From JBLZUR01 sp048565625 (GTDB lineage Bacteria; Pseudomonadota; Alphaproteobacteria; Sphingomonadales; Sphingomonadaceae), in assembly GCF_048565625.1 (NCBI RefSeq), contig NZ_JBLZUR010000002.1, positions 2,232,001 through 2,296,000 of the forward strand: DNA of 64,000 bases, written 5' to 3'. Below the pieces are notes generated by a model, which searched no databases, had not been told where the DNA came from, and saw only the letters and a program-made list of their open reading frames with translations. Positions within the stretch are counted from its first letter, which is position 1. Each line of letters begins with the position of its first letter. Shown in pieces: positions 33,389-42,466 of the stretch. The translations under genes and the position numbers were made by a program.

Positions 33389-34081
33389 ATGACCCTCCCC
33401 CGCATCCTCGGGGGCGCGGCTGCCATCGCGCTTTCCATCGGCATCCTCACGCAGATGCCCGCCTCGGCCGAAAGTATCGTTCGCGCGCCCGCGCCAGCCG
33501 TGAACCCCGCCTCGCCCGCGAAGACCGAAACGGCGCTGTTCGCGGGTGGCTGCTTCTGGGGTGTGCAGGGGGTGTACCAGCATGTGAAGGGCGTCACGTC
33601 CGCCGTGTCGGGCTATACCGGCGGGACCGCGTCGGCGGCGAATTACGACAGCGTTTCGACCGGCGGGACCGGCCATACCGAGGCGGTGAAGGTCACCTTC
33701 GACCCTGCCCAGGTGAGCTACGGCCAGTTGCTGCAGATCTACTTTTCAGTGGTGGCCGATCCGACGCAGCTGAACGCGCAGGGGCCGGATCGCGGGCCGC
33801 AATACCGCTCCGCGCTGTTCCCGACCAACGCGCGGCAGCTTCAAACCGCCAAGGCCTATCTGGGGCAACTCAGCCAGGCGAAGCTGTGGAAGCGTCCGAT
33901 CGTTACGAAAGTCGAGCGGGCACAGGGGTTCTTTCCGGCCGAGCGCTACCATCAGGACTACCTGACCCGCCACCCGAACGCACCCTATATCCGCATCAAC
34001 GACATGCCGAAGGTGGCGGGGCTGAAGTCGCTGTACCCGGGTCTGTACCGGGAGAAGCCGGTGCTGGTGCGGGCGAGCTAG
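33389..34081 (+). CDS. msrA: Exported peptide-methionine (S)-S-oxide reductase
   Basis: From ATG 33389 the protein has 230 residues. A signal peptide (cut near residue 28, MPASAES) is followed by an MsrA domain with the catalytic Cys55 in GGCFWGVQ and the conserved GYTGG, TGHTEAV and RYHQDY. It repairs S-oxidised methionine in periplasmic proteins. I see no C-terminal resolving cysteines, so recycling may need another thiol partner. The open frame extends upstream through the palindrome but has no real start there. Confidence 0.9.
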   Translation: MTLPRILGGAAAIALSIGILTQMPASAESIVRAPAPAVNPASPAKTETALFAGGCFWGVQGVYQHVKGVTSAVSGYTGGTASAANYDSVSTGGTGHTEAVKVTFDPAQVSYGQLLQIYFSVVADPTQLNAQGPDRGPQYRSALFPTNARQLQTAKAYLGQLSQAKLWKRPIVTKVERAQGFFPAERYHQDYLTRHPNAPYIRINDMPKVAGLKSLYPGLYREKPVLVRAS

Positions 34082-34085
34082 CCCG

Positions 34086-36143
34086 TCAGTCCGGCACCCC
34101 AGCCTCCAACTCCTCCAGCCAAGGCCCGGCGACCCCGTCAGACGGCGCGCGCCAGTCGCCGCGTGGGGAGAGGGCGCCGCTTGTCGAGACCTTCGGGCCG
34201 TTGGGGATCGCCGATCGTTTGAACTGGCTGATCTGGAAGAAGCGGAACAGGAAGTCGCGCAGGCGCCGCTTGATCTCGGGCAGGTCGTATTGGTGGCGGA
34301 TACCCTCCGGGAAGTTCGCCGGCCATTTGCCCGCGTTCACATCGCGCCAGGCGTGCCAGGCGAGGAAGGCGATCTTCGACGGCTTCTGTCCATGCCGCGC
34401 GATGTGGTGGAGGAAGAAGTCGTTGAGTTCGTAGGGGCCGATCTTGTCCTCGGTGCTCTGCATCGCGCCGGTTTCGGCATCGGCGGGCACCAGCTCGGGC
34501 GAAATCTCCATGCCGAGGATGCGGGTGAGGACGTCATCGGTCGCGGCGTCGAACTGGCCGCTGGATACCGACCAGCGGATCAGGTGCTGGATCAGCGTCT
34601 TCGGCACGCCGCAATTGACGGCGTAGTGGCTCATCTGGTCGCCGACGCCATAGGTGCACCAGCCAAGCGCCAGTTCGCTAAGATCGCCGGTGCCGACCAC
34701 GAAGCCGTCGCGCTGGTTGGCGAGGCGGAAGAGGTAGTCGGTGCGGAGACCCGCCTGCACGTTCTCGAACGTCACATCGTAGACCGGCTCGCCGCGCCCG
34801 AAGGGATGGCCCATGTCCTTAAGGAGCTGGGTCGCGGCGGGGCGGATGTCGATCTCCTCGCCTTTAATACCCAACGCGCGCATCAAGTCCCAGGCGTTGC
34901 CCTTGGACTCGTCGCCGGTGGCGAAGCCCGGCATGGTGAAGCCGAGGATGGTGTCACGCGGGCGGCCGAGCATGTCGCAGGCCTTGGCAGCGACGATCAG
35001 GGCGTGGGTGGAATCGAGCCCGCCCGACACGCCGATGACGAGGTGCTTGGCCCCGGTCGCCTCCAGCCGGTTGGCGAGACCCTGGACCTGGATGTTGAAC
35101 GCCTCATAGCAGTCCTCGTCCAGCCGCGCGGGATCGTTCGGCACGAAGGGGAAGCGGCGGATCGGACGGCGTAGGCCGATGTCGGCGAAGCTGGGCCGGT
35201 GATCGAAGGCAACGCGACGGAAGCGGAGTTCCGGGTGCCCCGCCACCGCCGCGCCGTCGTTGAAGGTCGGGGTGCGCAGCCGCTCGAGCCGGATGCGGGC
35301 GAGGTTGATGTCGGCGATCGTCAGGAACGGCTCGGTCGCGAAACGGGGCGAGGACGCCATCTCCTCGCTCAGTTCGTAGATCAGCCCCTGCCCGTCCCAG
35401 GCGAGATCGGTCGTGCTCTCGCCCGGACCGGAGGCGGAATAGACATAGGCGGCGACCGCGCGGGCGGATTGTGCCGCGCAGAGCAGCTGCCGCTCCCGCC
35501 CCTTGCCGATGACGATGTTGGAGGCGGAGAGATTGGCGAGGACCAGCGCGCCCGCCAGCGCCCCGGCGGAGGACGGCGGGATCGGCGCCCAGTAATCCTC
35601 GCACACCTCGGCATGGAAGACGAAGTCGGGCAGGTCGCTCGCGGCGAACAGCAGGTCGGTGCCGAAGGGCGCGGTCTGGCCGGCGACGTCGATGGTGAGG
35701 CCGGTCAGCCCTGCCCCGCTGGCGAACCAGCGCTTCTCGTAATACTCGCGGTAGTTGGGGAGGAAGGTCTTCGGCACCACGCCGAGGATGCGGCCGCGCG
35801 CGATCACGACAGCGCAATTGTAGAGGCGTCCGTTCCGCTCCAGCGCCGCGCCGACCAGCAGGACCGGCGACAGTTCGGTGCTCGTCGCTACGATCTCGGC
35901 GAGACCAGTCTGTGTCGCGGCCAGGATCGCGCCTTGCAGATGCAGGTCGTCGATGGCGTAGGAGGTGACTCCCAGTTCGGGGAAGACGACGAGGTCGCAG
36001 CCCTCCTCATGCGCGCGGCGGGCGAGATCGAGATGCGCCGCGACATTCGCCGCCGGCTCACCCGAGGAGGCGCGCGGGGTGGCAGCCGCCACGCGAACGA
36101 AGCCGTGGGTGTGGAGGGCGGAGAAGGTCTTGGCGGTGTCCAT
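34086..36143 (-). CDS. nadE: Glutamine-dependent NAD+ synthetase
   Basis: This 685-residue enzyme makes NAD+ from deamido-NAD+ with ammonia drawn from glutamine. The N-terminal nitrilase-type glutaminase (about 1-300) shows the Glu-Lys-Cys triad in FPELG, PKTFLPNY and EVCEDYW. The C-terminal synthetase has the P-loop SGGLDS (about residue 375). Length matches the two-domain type. It is convergent with msrA, and its start is 15 bp before a palindromic repeat. Confidence 0.95.
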   Translation of the reverse strand: MDTAKTFSALHTHGFVRVAAATPRASSGEPAANVAAHLDLARRAHEEGCDLVVFPELGVTSYAIDDLHLQGAILAATQTGLAEIVATSTELSPVLLVGAALERNGRLYNCAVVIARGRILGVVPKTFLPNYREYYEKRWFASGAGLTGLTIDVAGQTAPFGTDLLFAASDLPDFVFHAEVCEDYWAPIPPSSAGALAGALVLANLSASNIVIGKGRERQLLCAAQSARAVAAYVYSASGPGESTTDLAWDGQGLIYELSEEMASSPRFATEPFLTIADINLARIRLERLRTPTFNDGAAVAGHPELRFRRVAFDHRPSFADIGLRRPIRRFPFVPNDPARLDEDCYEAFNIQVQGLANRLEATGAKHLVIGVSGGLDSTHALIVAAKACDMLGRPRDTILGFTMPGFATGDESKGNAWDLMRALGIKGEEIDIRPAATQLLKDMGHPFGRGEPVYDVTFENVQAGLRTDYLFRLANQRDGFVVGTGDLSELALGWCTYGVGDQMSHYAVNCGVPKTLIQHLIRWSVSSGQFDAATDDVLTRILGMEISPELVPADAETGAMQSTEDKIGPYELNDFFLHHIARHGQKPSKIAFLAWHAWRDVNAGKWPANFPEGIRHQYDLPEIKRRLRDFLFRFFQISQFKRSAIPNGPKVSTSGALSPRGDWRAPSDGVAGPWLEELEAGVPD

Positions 36144-36157
36144 CTGTTCACTCTATC

Positions 36158-36219
36158 CCGTTCACACTGAGCTTGTCGAAGTGCCGGTGCTGGTGCTTCG
36201 ACAAGCTCAGCACGAACGG
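36158..36219. repeat. Palindromic intergenic repeat, family A copy 3
   Basis: CCGTTCACACTGAGCTTGTC on the left is mirrored by a right arm ending in CACGAACGG. It lies at the 5' side of nadE, so this copy is not a terminator for that gene; the nadE promoter lies in or beyond it. Confidence 0.88.
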
Positions 36220-36398
36220 AGGGCGGCTTTCGTTCCCGGGAGGACAGGGTTCCGCGTGAACGGTGCTCCGACGAACCGACTCCTATTCGCGGTGAGCCGA
36301 GTCGCCGTGCCTCGACTGGCGCAGCCGTTCATGAGACCCTAAGATGTGAAATCCTATATAAAACAACGGGTCGTGCGATCCGCTTGCAGGGGTGTCTG

Positions 36399-37763
36399 AT
36401 GCGGGGTTTTGGGGTCAAGGTCGGCTTGTGGATGGCGCTGCTCGGCGGTGTCGTGCCGCTGACGCTGGCCGCACCCGCCGCCGCGGCCGAGATGAAGGTG
36501 CCGGGTAAGTTCCTGCGCCCGCATTATGCGGCGATCCTGGTCGACCCGTCGAGCAAGGAAGTGCTCTATTCGAACGCGGCGGACCAGCTGCGCCACCCGG
36601 CGTCGATCACCAAGATCATGACGCTCTACATGGCGTTCGACGCGATCGAGGCGGGCAAGCTGTCGCTGAACGACCGGGTGCCGATCTCCCGCTTCGCCGC
36701 CTCGCAGCGGCCGTCGCGGCTGGGCCTGGCACCCGGCAAGAGCTTGTCGGTCGATCAGGCGATCCGGGTGATCGCGGTCCAGTCCGCCAACGACATCGCG
36801 GTCGCGATGGCGGAGAAGCTGGGCGGGACGGAGCGGTCCTTCGCGACGATGATGAACGCCAAGGCGCGGTCGCTCGGTATGACGAACACCAATTTCGTCA
36901 ACGCGACCGGCCTGCCGAACCCGGACCATGTAACGACGGCGCGCGATCTCGCCACCATGTCCGCCGCGCTGCTGAAGAACCATGCGCAGCGCTACGCCTA
37001 TTTCAGCCAGCAGAAGTACCAGTACGAGAAGCAGCTGATCGCCAACCACAACAAGATGCTCGGCCGTTTTCCGGGGATGGACGGCATCAAGACGGGCTTC
37101 ACCAACGACGCCGGCTTTACCCTCGCCGCCTCGGCGATGCGCGGTGGCAAGCGGCTGATCGCGGTGGTGCTGGGCGAGCCGAGTTCGGCGAACCGCGACC
37201 GTGACGTGGGGGCGCTGCTCGACGCCGGGTTCAACGTGCTGAAGAGCCGCAGCATGGGCGCGCCGGAGACGGTGGCGAGCCTGCTCGGCCCGATCTCCCA
37301 CCCGGCGGTGCGGATGACGGAGGGCGTGATCGAGCAAGGCTCCGCCGACAGCCGCCGTCCCTTCGCGCCAGCGCCCGAGCCGAAGCCCGTCGCCGCCAAG
37401 ATCGAGAAGGCGGAGGCGAAAAAGGTCGAGCCGGTGAAGAAGAAGCCGGTAGCGGTCGCGAGCAAGAGCACGAAGGCTCCGGCGAAGGGCAAGGCGGGCG
37501 AAACCAAGCTCGCCAGCGTCAAGTCCGCGATCGAGGACAGCAAGGCCGCGGAGAAGACCGGGACCAAGGCGACCACCAAGAAGGCTGGCTCCGCCAAGGC
37601 GGCCGAGACGAAGGTCGCGGAGAAGGATGCGTCCTCTAAGTCGGGCGGCAAATCCTCCACGACCAAGGAAGCCGCCGCGAAGAGCCCCGCTAAGAAGGCG
37701 AGCGCGAAGACCGCCGAGAACGACAAGGCCGCGGACAAGAAGAAGGCGGCGGGCAAGGGCTGA
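36399..37763 (+). CDS. D-alanyl-D-alanine carboxypeptidase (PBP5 family) with a long Lys/Ala-rich tail
   Basis: This 454-residue penicillin-binding protein has a signal peptide ending near residue 30. The serine peptidase motifs are SITK (Ser69, Lys72), SAN (near 131) and KTG (near 233). It trims the last D-Ala of peptidoglycan stem peptides in the periplasm. The last 135 residues or so (about 320-454) are low complexity, made of Lys, Ala, Glu, Ser and Thr, like a histone H1 tail, and replace the usual membrane-anchoring helix. ATG 36399 is chosen. About 180 bp of unassigned sequence lies upstream. Confidence 0.9.
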   Translation: MRGFGVKVGLWMALLGGVVPLTLAAPAAAAEMKVPGKFLRPHYAAILVDPSSKEVLYSNAADQLRHPASITKIMTLYMAFDAIEAGKLSLNDRVPISRFAASQRPSRLGLAPGKSLSVDQAIRVIAVQSANDIAVAMAEKLGGTERSFATMMNAKARSLGMTNTNFVNATGLPNPDHVTTARDLATMSAALLKNHAQRYAYFSQQKYQYEKQLIANHNKMLGRFPGMDGIKTGFTNDAGFTLAASAMRGGKRLIAVVLGEPSSANRDRDVGALLDAGFNVLKSRSMGAPETVASLLGPISHPAVRMTEGVIEQGSADSRRPFAPAPEPKPVAAKIEKAEAKKVEPVKKKPVAVASKSTKAPAKGKAGETKLASVKSAIEDSKAAEKTGTKATTKKAGSAKAAETKVAEKDASSKSGGKSSTTKEAAAKSPAKKASAKTAENDKAADKKKAAGKG

Positions 37764-37848
37764 TCCGCCCGGAAGACGAGGGGCCGCTGGCGTCCGCGCG
37801 AGCATCGCGATATCCCGCGCGTCCATCAATGCCCTGAAAGGAACGGCC

Positions 37849-38028
37849 ATGGCGGAACGGTTCGAACGTCATCGGCAGCCCTGGCGTCCTGACGAGCTCC
37901 AGAAGCTTCATACGCTCGCCAAGAAAGGCATGGCGTTGAAGGCGATCGCCAAGGCGCTGACGCGCAGCGAGGAATCGGTCAAGGAGCGCGCCAAGCTCGA
38001 CGGTCTGTCGATCGCCAAGCTGCACTGA
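37849..38028 (+). CDS. Small basic helical protein, possibly DNA-binding
   Basis: This 59-residue protein has a ribosome site (GAAAGGAA) before ATG 37849. The sequence has the pattern of a short Myb/SANT or helix-turn-helix unit: RQPWRPDELQKLHTLAKKG, then KAIAKALTRSEESVKERA. I do not know a characterised member. It is transcribed after the PBP5-like gene, 85 bp later, and converges on the MFS gene with 13 bp between stops. DNA binding is inferred from pattern and charge. Confidence 0.7.
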   Translation: MAERFERHRQPWRPDELQKLHTLAKKGMALKAIAKALTRSEESVKERAKLDGLSIAKLH

Positions 38029-38041
38029 CCTATCCTACCCG

Positions 38042-39238
38042 TCAGGCTCGGGCGTCGATCATCCGACCGCGACGATCGAGCGCGACCGACACGCCGAGGA
38101 TCACAAGGCCGCCGAGCGCGAGGGCGCAGCCGACATAGCCGGTCGAGGTCCAGCCCCAGCCCGCCGCGATCGCCAGCCCGCCTAGCCAGGGGCCGAGCGC
38201 GTTGGCGGTGTTGAACGCCGAATGGTTGAGCGCGGCGGCCAGCGCCTGCGCCTCCCCCGCCACATCCATCAGCCGCGTCTGCAGGAGGATCGCCAACGCG
38301 CCGCCGCAGCCGATAGCGAAGATGCAGAGCGACAGGGTCCAGATGTTCGCCGCAAGGAGCGGGAACAGCGCGAGCCACACCGCGCTCCACACCAGCAGAG
38401 CGGCGGCGACCGGCATGAGGCCGCGACCGGCGAAGCGCGGCACGACGATGCTGCCCGTCGTCATGCCGAGTCCAAAGACGGCGAGCACCGGGGGCAGGGC
38501 AGCGGGCGAGACATGGGTCACCGCCAGCAGGGTCGAGGCGAGATAGGTGTAGACCGCGAATAGCCCACCGAACCCGATCGCGCCGATGCCGAGCGTGAGC
38601 CAGACCTGCGGACGGGCGAGCGCGCTCAGCTCGCGCAAAGGGCTGGCGGTGCGGGCGGCGGTGTCGCGCGGCGCGAAGGCGGCGATCATCGCGACGGTCA
38701 GCCCGGCGAGGATCGCGACCACGCCGAAGCCCCAGCGCCAGCCGAGCGCCTGGCCAAGCCAGTTCGCCGCCGGCACGCCGATGATCGTCGCGACCGTCAG
38801 GCCCAGCATCATGCGGCCCACCGCCTGAGCGCGCATGTTCGGCGGCACCAACCCCGCCGCGACAAGCGCCGCAATCCCGAAATAGGCACCATGCGGCAGG
38901 CCGCTGAGGAAACGCGTGACCAGCAGCATGTCGTAGGACGGGGCCAAGGCGCCGAGGCCGTTCGCCAGACCGAACATCGCCATCAACAGAATCAGCAGCC
39001 ACCGCCGCGACAACCGCGCGCCCAGCACGGCGAGCAAGGGCGCGCCGATCACCACGCCAAGCGCATAGGCGCTGATGACATGCCCGCCGGTCGGCGCGTC
39101 AATGCCGAGATCGGCCGTGAAGTGCGGCAGCAGGCTCATCGCCGCGAACTCGGTGGTGCCGATGGCGAAACCGCCGACGGCAAGCGAGAGGTGGACGAGC
39201 CAGACTGGGATGGTACGCGCTACGATCATCCCTCCCAT
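38042..39238 (-). CDS. MFS transporter, DHA1 (AraJ/YdhP-like) family
   Basis: This 398-residue protein has 12 hydrophobic segments and the MFS loop motif between helices 2 and 3 (GARLSRRWLLI). The start (VGGFAIGTTEFAAMSLLPHF) is typical of the AraJ, YdhP and chloramphenicol-resistance subgroup, which exports sugars or small drugs. The substrate is unknown. Starts at 39238 and 39229 are both possible; the SD-like GGGAGG lies too close to the second. It is divergent from the phospholipase D gene, and a TGC-rich palindrome lies between them. Confidence 0.88.
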   Translation of the reverse strand: MGGMIVARTIPVWLVHLSLAVGGFAIGTTEFAAMSLLPHFTADLGIDAPTGGHVISAYALGVVIGAPLLAVLGARLSRRWLLILLMAMFGLANGLGALAPSYDMLLVTRFLSGLPHGAYFGIAALVAAGLVPPNMRAQAVGRMMLGLTVATIIGVPAANWLGQALGWRWGFGVVAILAGLTVAMIAAFAPRDTAARTASPLRELSALARPQVWLTLGIGAIGFGGLFAVYTYLASTLLAVTHVSPAALPPVLAVFGLGMTTGSIVVPRFAGRGLMPVAAALLVWSAVWLALFPLLAANIWTLSLCIFAIGCGGALAILLQTRLMDVAGEAQALAAALNHSAFNTANALGPWLGGLAIAAGWGWTSTGYVGCALALGGLVILGVSVALDRRGRMIDARA

Positions 39239-39240
39239 CT

Positions 39241-39256
39241 ATGCTGCACTGCAGCA
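39241..39256. promoter_or_regulatory. TGC palindrome (possible PhaR-type operator) between MFS and phospholipase D genes
   Basis: The 16 bases from 39241 (ATGCTGCACTGCAGCA) contain CTGC-ACT-GCAG and match the sequence at 12440 upstream of phaZ at 15 of 16 positions. Two such sites 27 kb apart suggest one regulator, perhaps PhaR. Neither neighbouring gene is a known PHB gene. Confidence 0.4.
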
Positions 39257-39316
39257 ACGTTGTCACCTGCCCCGTTGATCCATTCAGGCGCGCCCGCTAC
39301 CCAGCCCTGACCAACA

Positions 39317-40846
39317 GTGGAGCCGGGCTTGAGCGACGAACTGCAATCCCCCTTCCGCCCCGGCGAGAATTGCTGGCGGATCGAGAAGGCGGAAAGGTTC
39401 GCCGTGATCGTCGATGCGGACGATTATTTCCGCGATGTCCGCGATGCGATGATGGCGGCCGAGAAGCAGATCACCATCGTCGGCTGGGACTTCGACCCCC
39501 GCATCAAGCTCGATCCCGACAAGAGCGGAAACGGCGTTCCGAACACGCTCGGCGCCTTCATCCCCTGGCTCGCGAACCGCAAGCCGGACCTGTGTATCCG
39601 CATCCTCATCTGGAACATGGGCGCTTTCAAGCTGCTGCTACGGGGGGCGGCGGTGCTGACGATCCTGCGGTGGAAGATGCATAGCAACGTCACCCTCCGC
39701 TTCGATTCCCAGCATCCGATCGGGGCAACCCACCACCAGAAGATCATCGCGATCGACGATTCGCTCGCCTTCTGCGGGGGCATCGACATGACGGTGGACC
39801 GCTGGGACACCAGCGACCATGCCGATCACGATCCGCGCCGGCGCGGGCCGCTCGGCTTCCCCTACCCGCCCTGGCATGACGTGACGGCGGCGGTGAACGG
39901 GCCGGCGGCGGTTGCCTTGGCGGAACTCTGCCGCGACCGCTGGGTAGCGTCCGGCGGGGAGCCGATCGAGCCGGTGCCCGATCCCGAGCCCGGCCGCTGG
40001 ATCGAGGGCCTGCCCGCGCTGATGACCGACACCACCGTCGCGATCGCGCGGACGCGGCCGGCAGGCGGCGCGGAGGAGGTGCGCGAGATCGAGGCGATGT
40101 TCCTCGACCTGATCGGCAGGGCGAAGCGGTTCGTCTACGCCGACAACCAGTATTTCGCATCGCGCCGCATCGCCGAGGCGATCGCGAAGCGGCTGGCGGA
40201 GCCCGGCGGGCCGGAGGTCGTGCTGGTGAACCCGGAGAGCGCGGATGGCTGGCTGCAGGAGCAGGCGATGGGCACGGCCCGCGCCGAGCTGATGCGCGCG
40301 CTTGCCGAGATCGACGTCGAGAAGCGGTTCCGCATCTACACGCCGGTGACGCCAGCGGGTGTCCCGATCTACGTCCACGCCAAGGTGATGATCGTCGACG
40401 ACCTGGTCCTGCAGGTCGGATCGGCGAACATGAACAACCGCTCGATGGGCCTGGACAGCGAATGCGACGTGGCGGTGAGCGGCGACGAGCCGGCGATCCG
40501 CGCCCTGCGCGAACGGCTGATGGCCGAGCATCTCGGCGTCGAGCCGGCGGAGGTGGCGCGGGTGATGGCCGAGACCGGATCGCTGATCGCGACGGTCGAG
40601 GCGCTGCGGGGTGAAGGCAAGACGCTCGTTCCCTTCGAGCCGCCCGCTTTGTCCGGCTTCGCGCGCGCGCTGGGGGCCAGCGAACTGCTCGACCCGGAAT
40701 CGGCCGAGGAGCGGTTCGAGCCGCTGTCGAAGCGCGGCCTTTTCCGCCGCCGCGCCTGGTGGCGGCAGCTCCACCGCTGGCGGCAGGAGCGGAAGGCGCG
40801 ACGGCCGTTGCGCACGGCGGCGCGGCGATTCCTGGGACGGCGCTGA
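39317..40846 (+). CDS. Phospholipase D-family protein with two HKD motifs
   Basis: This 509-residue protein starts at GTG 39317 (TTG 39329 is possible). Both HKD motifs are intact: HHQKIIAIDD with GGIDMT after it, and HAKVMIVDD with GSANMNNRS. It is of the cytoplasmic or peripheral PLD type (similar to eukaryotic PLD zeta). It has no signal peptide, and its C-terminus is Arg-rich. It may cleave phospholipids or transfer phosphatidyl groups. The EEP-type gene at 41448 is a common neighbour of such PLDs in alphaproteobacteria, here on the opposite strand. Confidence 0.9.
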   Translation: MEPGLSDELQSPFRPGENCWRIEKAERFAVIVDADDYFRDVRDAMMAAEKQITIVGWDFDPRIKLDPDKSGNGVPNTLGAFIPWLANRKPDLCIRILIWNMGAFKLLLRGAAVLTILRWKMHSNVTLRFDSQHPIGATHHQKIIAIDDSLAFCGGIDMTVDRWDTSDHADHDPRRRGPLGFPYPPWHDVTAAVNGPAAVALAELCRDRWVASGGEPIEPVPDPEPGRWIEGLPALMTDTTVAIARTRPAGGAEEVREIEAMFLDLIGRAKRFVYADNQYFASRRIAEAIAKRLAEPGGPEVVLVNPESADGWLQEQAMGTARAELMRALAEIDVEKRFRIYTPVTPAGVPIYVHAKVMIVDDLVLQVGSANMNNRSMGLDSECDVAVSGDEPAIRALRERLMAEHLGVEPAEVARVMAETGSLIATVEALRGEGKTLVPFEPPALSGFARALGASELLDPESAEERFEPLSKRGLFRRRAWWRQLHRWRQERKARRPLRTAARRFLGRR

Positions 40847-40863
40847 GCCCGAGCGAGCGGGGC

Positions 40864-41355
40864 TCAGGGACGCGTGATGATCGTCGCCTGCCGTGCGGTA
40901 AGCTTCCAATCGTCACCGACCTGCTTCCAGAGGTCGGTGAAGCGGCGGTGCACAGCGGCAGCGGAGAGCCCGTTTTGCCCCTTCCGCACCACGATCTCTT
41001 CGCCCATCAACAGCACCATGTCGCCGCGTCGGCCGGCATATTCGATCGTTCGATCATAGCGCGAATAGCTGATCTGGCCGGCGGCGCTGCGTCGGCCGGT
41101 TGCGCCCCGCACCGACACGCCATTCTGGGGATTGTTGACGGCCAGATCGTCTGCAAGCAGGGCGGCGAAGGCAGCATGGTCGTCCGTCACGGCCGCCCGG
41201 TCGAGCTTGCCGACGGCGGTCAAAGCTGCGGCGATGCGATCGTCCTTCGCGGCTGCCTCAACATCCGGATTGCTGGCCTTCCAGTCCGCCGCCGCCGGCG
41301 CGGAGACAATCAACGCCGAGACAAGCAGCACCCCCTTCATCAGCCGATCGCGCAT
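40864..41355 (-). CDS. Exported SnoaL/DUF4440-like (NTF2-fold) protein
   Basis: From ATG 41355, which has a GGAGAAGGG ribosome site, the protein is 163 residues with a signal peptide (cut near residue 23). The mature part has the NTF2 fold pattern: a helix with AALLADDLAVNNPQNG, then alternating beta strands and a final TDLWKQVGDDWKLTARQATII. Members of this family bind small hydrophobic ligands or act as enzymes; none can be named here. Confidence 0.8.
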   Translation of the reverse strand: MRDRLMKGVLLVSALIVSAPAAADWKASNPDVEAAAKDDRIAAALTAVGKLDRAAVTDDHAAFAALLADDLAVNNPQNGVSVRGATGRRSAAGQISYSRYDRTIEYAGRRGDMVLLMGEEIVVRKGQNGLSAAAVHRRFTDLWKQVGDDWKLTARQATIITRP

Positions 41356-41447
41356 CGCCCTTCTCCTGCCATTCTCCGGCAAGCTGCCATCGAAGCCGTC
41401 GCGCGTACAGAGCCGCGCGAACCTGCCATCTCAACGATGCGCGATAC

Positions 41448-42143
41448 TCATGCCCTGAAACTCATCCGCGCCCAGACCGGCAGGTGGTCCGACGCGATCC
41501 GCGCCAGAGCGGAATGGTGCGAGCCCGCCGCCTCGACGCCCAGATCCCGGCTGACGATGATCCGGTCCAGCCGGGCGAGCGGGCGGCGGGCGGGGAAGCT
41601 CTGGCCGGTCGCGGCAAAGTCGTAGCCGCCGCCGAAATCGGCGAGGCAGCCGCGATCGGCACGCCATTCGTTGAGGTCGCCCATCATCACCGTCGGCATT
41701 ACCTTGCAACCGGTGAGGATCTCCATGATCGCGCGCGCCTGGCGTCGGCGAAACAGGCCGGAGAGGTCGAGGTGCATGCCGATCACCCGCAGCGGCCTTC
41801 CTTCAACCTCCAACTCGGCCATCACGGCACCGCGCGGTTCCAGCATCGGCAGGGTCAGCGCGCGCATCGCCGTCACCTCGATACCGCGCCGGACGAGGAT
41901 GCCGTTGCCGTGCCAGCCGAGGCTGCCCGGGCGCATGTCGAAGGGCACCGGCACGTAATGGGTCCGCTCGGCGATCATCGCCGGAGGGAGCGCCGCGAGC
42001 CGCGCGCCGAAGCGGCGGTCGATCTCCTGAAGAGCCACGATGTCGGCGTTCATCTCCAGGAGGACGTCCAGGATGCGATCGGGGCGGCGGCGGCGATCCG
42101 CGCCGATCGCCTTGCGTATGTTGTAGCTCGCCACCGTGATCAT
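41448..42143 (-). CDS. Endonuclease/exonuclease/phosphatase (EEP) family protein
   Basis: From ATG 42143 the protein has 231 residues and no signal peptide. EEP motifs are the start SYNIRKAIG, the catalytic Glu in ALQEIDRR, GMHLDLS, MGDLNEW, and the final SDHLPVWA. The family hydrolyses phosphodiesters in nucleic acids, lipids or inositol phosphates. In alphaproteobacteria this subtype is often next to the PLD gene, as here, suggesting a lipid or phosphodiester pathway. The substrate is not known. Confidence 0.85.
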   Translation of the reverse strand: MITVASYNIRKAIGADRRRRPDRILDVLLEMNADIVALQEIDRRFGARLAALPPAMIAERTHYVPVPFDMRPGSLGWHGNGILVRRGIEVTAMRALTLPMLEPRGAVMAELEVEGRPLRVIGMHLDLSGLFRRRQARAIMEILTGCKVMPTVMMGDLNEWRADRGCLADFGGGYDFAATGQSFPARRPLARLDRIIVSRDLGVEAAGSHHSALARIASDHLPVWARMSFRA

Positions 42144-42214
42144 GCCTTCCGAACCCACTCTGTTGGCCTCGGTTCAGGAGGCGCAAAACTTTTTCGAATA
42201 TTTTCGAAAGACCC

Positions 42215-42239
42215 GGAACTCCTGTCGACAAGGGCCGTT
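42215..42239 (+). promoter_or_regulatory. EcfG-type promoter, distal to entericidin
   Basis: GGAAC (42215-42219), a 16-base spacer and CGTT (42236-42239) give an exact consensus match. A transcript would start near 42246 and contain the hairpin at 42293-42337. The next gene start is 220 bp further on, so it gives either a long leader or a separate small RNA. Confidence 0.75.
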
Positions 42240-42292
42240 CTACACTTCGGACAGCGACCTTTTGCCCCCCCGCTCTCGCTGTTCAACAACAT

Positions 42293-42337
42293 GGGCCCGG
42301 CAGCATCGACCTTCCCCCCGGCGATGCTCCCGGGCCC
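42293..42337 (+). ncRNA. Strong hairpin behind an EcfG promoter: candidate stress small RNA or leader
   Basis: GGGCCCGGCAGCATCG (42293-42308) pairs with CGATGCTCCCGGGCCC (42322-42337), 15 base pairs with a single C-C mismatch and a 13-base loop. It begins 54 bases after the -10 of an exact EcfG promoter. No T run follows, so it is not a classical terminator. It may be part of a small RNA or a structured leader of the entericidin mRNA. Confidence 0.45.
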
Positions 42338-42393
42338 GAAACTGTTCTGGGGCACCTCACCAACGCATTTCACCACATCTTCGTTGCCCCGGC

Positions 42394-42418
42394 GGAACCA
42401 ACCCGCCGAGCGGGCATT
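42394..42418 (+). promoter_or_regulatory. EcfG-type promoter, proximal to entericidin
   Basis: GGAAC (42394-42398), 16 bases and CATT (42415-42418), one mismatch in the -10. It would start transcription near 42425, about 42 nt before the entericidin ATG. Confidence 0.6.
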
Positions 42419-42466
42419 TACCCGCCGCAGTCGCGCCTCCGCGCGGCAGGGTTTCAGGAGAGTAAG

